From Ehretia macrophylla (Eukaryota > Streptophyta > Magnoliopsida > Boraginales > Ehretiaceae): DNA of 64,000 nucleotides. The stretch spans positions 2,172,501-2,236,500 of the forward strand of contig CM075767.1 in the NCBI GenBank assembly GCA_037974665.1, written 5' to 3'. Both the position numbers and the translations under genes were made by a program. Of this stretch, positions 59,272 to 64,000 are shown piece after piece. The notes beneath the pieces were generated by a model. That model had not been told where the DNA came from and did not search any database. It worked only from the letters and a program-made list of their open reading frames with translations. Position 1 is the stretch's first letter. The number at the start of each line of letters is the position of its first letter.

Positions 59272-61873
59272 TTTAACACCCCATCCCTCATAAGATCAGG
59301 AAGTCTATTAAACATGCTATACTTAACCCAAATCCAAACCCGGACACAAAATTCAGGGAAAACGGATGGAGTCTCCCCTGTTTATAGGACAAACCAAAAC
59401 CTACAAATATAATATAAATGGACCAGTACCGTGTCCAACACATTTAACAATTCCTCAAGGCCATTCGAGCCTTGGATCTCAACAAACAAACACAAGCAAT
59501 TATACATTTTCCAAATTCAAAGGCTATCACAAGTCTTTTCCTTTAGACAAGCACGCTCATGCTTTGAAATGAAATAATACTAACCTATTACATAAACTAG
59601 GTTATCATACCACTCTAATGATCTAATTAAACTTAAATTACATTTGGTTATTCATTGAATACATACAACTCATAATAGAACAACTTTACAACTTTTTATA
59701 CAATTCAAGCCATATAACAAATAAGGCAACTCTTCAAGCACGAACTATCACGTAATCACGAACATTCCTGCTAACACGACATTTCCTAAAAGGTGGATAA
59801 TGAGGAGTGAGTATACAATCATGTATACCTAGTGAGGGAGGGAAAAACAGTATACGGGAAGCATTTTTATGCAATGCAATTAGTTACATTCAAATAAAGC
59901 AATTTAAGCAATTAAAATGCACATAAGCAATAAGATACCACACATTTAAAAGGATACGATTTACTTTAACCCCAAACACTCCAAAATTCACTTGATCTTC
60001 AATCACGAACCACGAACCTCGTTCAATATGCCGGCATAAACCCCAAATATTCTAGTTGGTATACTCTGGATGTACCTCGAAAATCCTACGACCCAAAACC
60101 CCCTAACAATCTTCAGACCAAGCGGGTGAGGGACTCGAGCACTGAGATCGAATATCCGCTAGCAAGCCCGCTGTCGCCCAGCCAATATCCAATACATCCA
60201 CTCCTGACACTATAGTTGCGCAACTACTATGCAATGCACTTAAAGACAATGACAATATGACAAAAAAAATGAAGCGATATGAAGCAAAATAATAAATGAG
60301 GGACAATAAAGTAGGTCGCCCTCAGAAATCAATGAATTACAATCAATAACATTAGAATAATCGATTGAGCATAAAGAGATATAAATCATAATCTTTCACA
60401 GAACCTTACCAAAAACTCACATAAACCTTAGGACTACATTTAAGCATACTATAAACCACTACAAGGCAATGTAAGTGCTAAAAACCCTCAACCTCCCTTT
60501 TTTTTCCATTTGATAACATATGCTATTTAGCTTCTAAACGGAAGACAAGGTTCCCAATTCACAAACGAACTATCCTATCATTCAACTCTTATATTATGGC
60601 ATCCTTTAAACCCTTAAGTCCACCTGATAGCCCTCGTTTCCTACAAAATACTGATTTACCCCTTTATGCATTTGAACTACACATACCCTAACCGATGTCC
60701 AAACAAGCGTTAGAAAAGCACATCTAATACCTATATACCCTAAGAACTCTAGATATATCGATCAAATCAACTCGGATTTGCTTTTACCCTGAAACCCCTT
60801 TGTAAACCGAACCATTTTTAGCATTTTTCCCAAGTTTCGAGTAATCTAAGGTTATACAATCACGTTTCTATGTTAGTTAACATCTCTAGCACCTATAGGA
60901 AGCATTGAATCAATATTAATAGCAAATTTTATCAAAAACCCTAAAAAAGTACTATTCATCATCTTCTTCAACTCACCATTTGCAAAAGCTCTAAAACTAA
61001 ACCATAAAACTAACAAAAACACATCTCTATAGCATGTAGTCAACATTTATGATCATATTTGAGCATTTCATTGGCTAATATTAACAAATCTAGAAATTTA
61101 AAGTTATGGCATAAACATTAAAAATGCACAAAAATGCTAAATCCCTCACCAAACTAGAGATGCAGGAGCAAGGGATAAGCTTTTTGATGGCTTGGAATCC
61201 TTTGGAAGAGCTTGTAAGATCAAATTGAGCAAAATTTGCAAGAAAATCACTATTCTCGTAATATGATTTTTTTGCTGATTTTTGGCCTTTTTTGGCTATT
61301 TGAGCATTTTTTTGTGTTTATTGTGTTTTGTTTAGTATATATATGTGTAGGATGATTATATGGGTTGATGGATTGGATATTGGGTTTAGGTTGTGGGTTT
61401 GAGCTTAGGTATATTAGAATAAATACAAGAAAGGTTCTTTAAGCCCAAAATAATACATAGTTTTACTATTCATATAAAATCAAGATATTTTTGCAAATCA
61501 CTCGTCACATATGCAATGAATATAATTTTTATGAATGTAGGCTAATTATAAGTTAAGTAATAATAGAAAAATATGAAATCCGGGAAATAAGATAATACAA
61601 ATTTTAGTCCGGGCTCAATTTAATAGAAAACTCTTTAAATGCAAGTTTTACTAAAAAGTCTATAATGAAAATAATTTGAATGCTCATTTATTATTTACTA
61701 GAGTAAATAAATTTAAAATTTTGATATTTAAAAGCAATTTAACAAGTATTAGCACATAGAGAACAAATAAACACTTAATAGCATTTTATAGGAAAAATAG
61801 ACATTTAAGCAAATAGTTGTACACATAAATGCACATGAATGATAAATTTATGCACTGGGAGCCAGCCCTCACA
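59272..61873 (-). mobile_element. S3: solo LTR of 2.6 kb
   Basis: 2602 bp on the minus strand, starting TGTGAGGGCTGG at 61873 and ending with the family's AACACCCC box (in reverse) at 59272; the ends are a little worn. Duplication GATAT/TATAT (59267-59271 and 61874-61878), one mismatch; the 5' LTR of T shows the uninterrupted site. On the minus strand: GAGCCCGGACTAAA box (about 61600), TATA-like run near 61335, donor-like GTGAGG 61149, hairpin 60323-60298, palindrome TAGTTGCGCAACTA 60226-60213, near-palindrome 60077-60057, acceptor-like CTTTTAG ending 59786 (1364 bp from the donor). Confidence 0.85.
60298..60323 (-). other. Conserved hairpin in S3
   Basis: On the minus strand GAGGGCGAC, loop CTACTTT, then ATTGTCCCTC; pairing mostly kept. 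Confidence 0.65.
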
Positions 61874-62284
61874 TATATTTTCCAAGTAGGATACTTCTTT
61901 GTTATTTTGCCTATATAAGGCTAGCTTTCAAGATAATTAATATACGTTTTTGACTTATTAAAATTGTGAGATTATTCTCCTTTGAGTTCTTCAAGAAACT
62001 CTTCAAACTTATCAAGGATTACCTTGTGGTGTTCAACCTCAACTTATCAAACAGATTTCCATCCCCGTTTGTGGCGTCTTCACCATACCATGGTTTTTGC
62101 TTTGCTAAGCAACAGGTCGCGATTTCTATCGTTCGTGAAAGATGTTGGGTTCATTTTGCCATATTTAGTGTTGGCTCTTGTTGCATGTTGACGCGGTTCA
62201 TATCACTGACGATATGGTTGTACTACTACGATTTGATACACACAAGGTAGCACGTATATCAAGCAATTCAATAGGCACATAAAT

Positions 62285-62309
62285 GAGGACAACAAAGTAG
62301 GTTGTCCTC
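62285..62309 (-). other. Conserved hairpin in V
   Basis: Perfect 9-bp arms GAGGACAAC / GTTGTCCTC with loop CTACTTT on the minus strand (AAAGTAG on the plus strand). Confidence 0.8.
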
Positions 62310-62940
62310 AACACACAACCATAGAAGTTATATAATCTCTTATATATTTCACATTACCACATAACCCAAGTAATCATATAAGTAACCAACATTGGTAGGT
62401 GAATCAGTAGCACATATGAAATGAGTAATCTTAATAAGTAGTAGCAAAAGTTAACCATAAACTATTTGACATCGAACTTTCTTCAATAATCTAGATAGCT
62501 ATGCCTTTCAGCTAAAAGTTCAATAAGCTCCATTATTTATATACAGGAACAGTTATTGATAACCTAAGCTTTAGTACATAGGAAGAAAAATGATTAAGAA
62601 TTAATAACAAATTAACTTAACTATTCAATAACTACTTACCATACTAGCATATTAATCATACATAAGCTAAACTACCACTTTAGGCTAAACTTCTATCTAG
62701 TTTCGAACAAGTTCACTCCACATAGTACAACTAACATGCATTAATTAACATCTTTACATTTAACTTACAATCTAGTTAATTCTTCAAACATTCAATACAA
62801 TTAACAACAATTAATTCAACATTCCTTAGCTAGTTATAGCTTTCTATTAATCAATTAAGGTATCTAACAACGAGGATACTTCTAAAGCATATTAGACAAT
62901 ACATTAATACAAACTAACCACAAGTACACTTCAATCAATG

Positions 62941-63000
62941 CACACACACACCCACGGTCAACACACACACACACACGAACCCTTTAGGTACACACACACA
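62941..63000. repeat. Interrupted (CA)n microsatellite
   Basis: Three CA runs of 10-16 bp separated by short unique bits, inside LTR V. Confidence 0.9.
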
Positions 63001-64000
63001 TACTAAGTTCTAACTATATTCTAGCTAATTTAAGCATTAATCTAGTCATATGAGCACCTATGGCACATAATCCATGCATTAAAACACATATATAAGCTTC
63101 AACTATACATTTTACATTAATTTTACTATTCATCATCTTCCTCAAATGTCCATAAGCCATTAAAGCATACCAAAGCTAGAATTCATGTTTAGACACTTAG
63201 GAAACACCAAAGTATACATAATCCATTCAATATAACACTATATAACACTTAAAACATTTAGTTACATAATCAAGAAACAAACTTTAAATGCAAATCCCTC
63301 AACACTAGAAGCTTGTTTGAACAAGATAGAAGCTTGAAACTATTTAAAATCCTCTTGAATCAAGCTAATGATCAAACCCTAGGTGATTTTTTCCCAAATT
63401 TTTTCCCCTTGAGGCTGACGACTTCCCTTTTTTTCTTGTTTTTGCTTGTTTTTTGTGTATAATATGTATGTATCTAGGTGTATATATGTATATGTTACGC
63501 TTGGGCTAATAATTTGGGCTTTGGTTGGCTTAAATTAAATGGGTAAACAACTAAAATTAAGCCTATAAAGCTAAGTCCTCTAATTAGCTCAAAACACAAG
63601 CTAGTTTTTACTATTCATGCGATACACAAAATATTTTATATCTCACGCTCTTAACATGCTATGCACATAAAATTTATGAATGTATGCTTAAAAACAAGTA
63701 TATAATGAGGGAAAATGTAAAATGCATTAAAAAAATACTTTAATTTTCACCTCGTGCTTAAAGTTTATTTTTAAATGATGGAAACTACATTAGATGTAAG
63801 AATATAACTTCAAATAATAAAATAATATTATAACCATTTTATGCAAGTTAATTAAATACAAATTCAAATAAACACAAATAACTATTAATGCACATCTTCA
63901 AGAAATAGAAAAATGAGTGTTAATAAACAAATGCAATTAACTCAAGTAAATATGTAATTATGCACAAACACTGAAATTAAACACATAAACATATGCAAAT

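Larger units (their letters stand above)
54691..62205 (+). mobile_element. T: gag-bearing Ty3/gypsy (chromovirus-like) element, broken
   Basis: Inserted in LTR V, with a near-perfect duplication TTGAC/CTGAC (54686-54690 and 62206-62210). From left: an inverted LTR piece 54691-55071, 5' LTR 55072-55856, primer site 55859, leader, gag- and protease-like remains 56667-58740, G-rich purine tract, 3' LTR 58782-62205 with solo LTR S3 inside. The Gag and protease resemble plant chromoviruses of the CRM/Galadriel sort (inference from motif memory). I see no reverse transcriptase, RNase H, integrase or chromodomain, so it is non-autonomous, like the gag-only elements known as TR-GAG. The coding part is broken at several places. 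Confidence 0.8.
58782..62205 (+). repeat. 3' LTR of T, split by S3
   Basis: Own sequence 58782-59271 and 61879-62205, about 0.8 kb, matching the 5' LTR. It starts TGATAAGGACATC and ends GGTTCATATCA. Confidence 0.85.
53698..64000 (-). mobile_element. V: minus-strand LTR, split by T, runs past the window end
   Basis: Own sequence 53698-54690 and 62211-64000 (2.8 kb so far). The left end on the plus strand is TGAAGCGCCCCGATC, matching the inverted terminal GATCGGGGCG of the family. On the minus strand, from the right: TATA-like stretch near 63460-63490, leader, hairpin 62309-62285, [T], near-palindrome 54616-54596, acceptor-like CATATTTCAG ending 54207, followed by an acidic VVEKEEVEA reading stretch, terminal block. 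A CA-rich microsatellite lies at 62941-63000. Its start is outside the window. Confidence 0.75.

Noticed and set aside
62941-63000. CA-rich tract as a possible regulatory element
   Set aside because: Ordinary interrupted microsatellite in an LTR; nothing else supports a role.

Overview
This window is repeat DNA from a flowering plant with a large, retrotransposon-rich genome. The evidence is plant-type Copia elements with Angela/BARE-like LTR starts, primer-binding sites matching plant initiator tRNA-Met, and a chromovirus-like Gag/protease. The species cannot be named from this. I see no host protein gene, tRNA, rRNA or CRISPR. The only longer open frame that belongs to a known protein is the Gag of a Copia element (30940-31686).

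Almost every base belongs to one stack of LTR retrotransposons inserted into each other. I reconstructed it from LTR ends and 5-bp target duplications. LTR Y (+, ends 53362) holds LTR Z (-, ends 36192) and LTR X (36197-45840). Z holds W (-, ends 25791) and Copia 2 (26357-35709). W holds element A (+, LTR ends 17515) and element E1 (-, 17957-24945). A holds Copia 1 (2198-11698) and solo LTR S1 (13043-17071). X holds element E2 (36375-42452). Y also holds solo LTR S2 (48435-52426). On the right, LTR V (-, from 53698 past the window end) holds the gag-bearing element T (54691-62205), which holds solo LTR S3 (59272-61873). The left part is five levels deep. Y, Z, W and A all began left of the window.

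Most pieces (A, E1, E2, S1, S2, S3, V, W, X, Y, Z) belong to one loose superfamily. Ends are of the type TGTRACRCCCC...GGGGYGTTACA, LTRs are 2.5-4.0 kb, and the interior, where seen, is only about 1.0-1.7 kb and non-coding, between a tRNA-Met primer site and a purine tract. They look like non-autonomous Ty3/gypsy-type (perhaps Tekay/Del-derived) elements. Although the subfamilies are very different in sequence, their LTRs share one order of parts: TATA-like box, short leader, splice-donor-like GGTGAGGG, a hairpin, a 14-bp palindrome, a near-palindrome around TCCGGA, a branch-point/acceptor-like CTAAC...TTTCAGG, and a conserved terminal block. In S1, S2 and E2 a short acidic reading frame ending in Leu-Pro-stop follows the acceptor. 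This shared, intron-like LTR design with palindromes that stay paired while their bases change is the most interesting signal here.

Other points are an inverted 381-bp LTR piece at the left end of T, four tandem hairpins in the Copia 1 LTRs, and a three-fold leader motif shared by both Copia elements. All similarity levels are eye estimates over short stretches.
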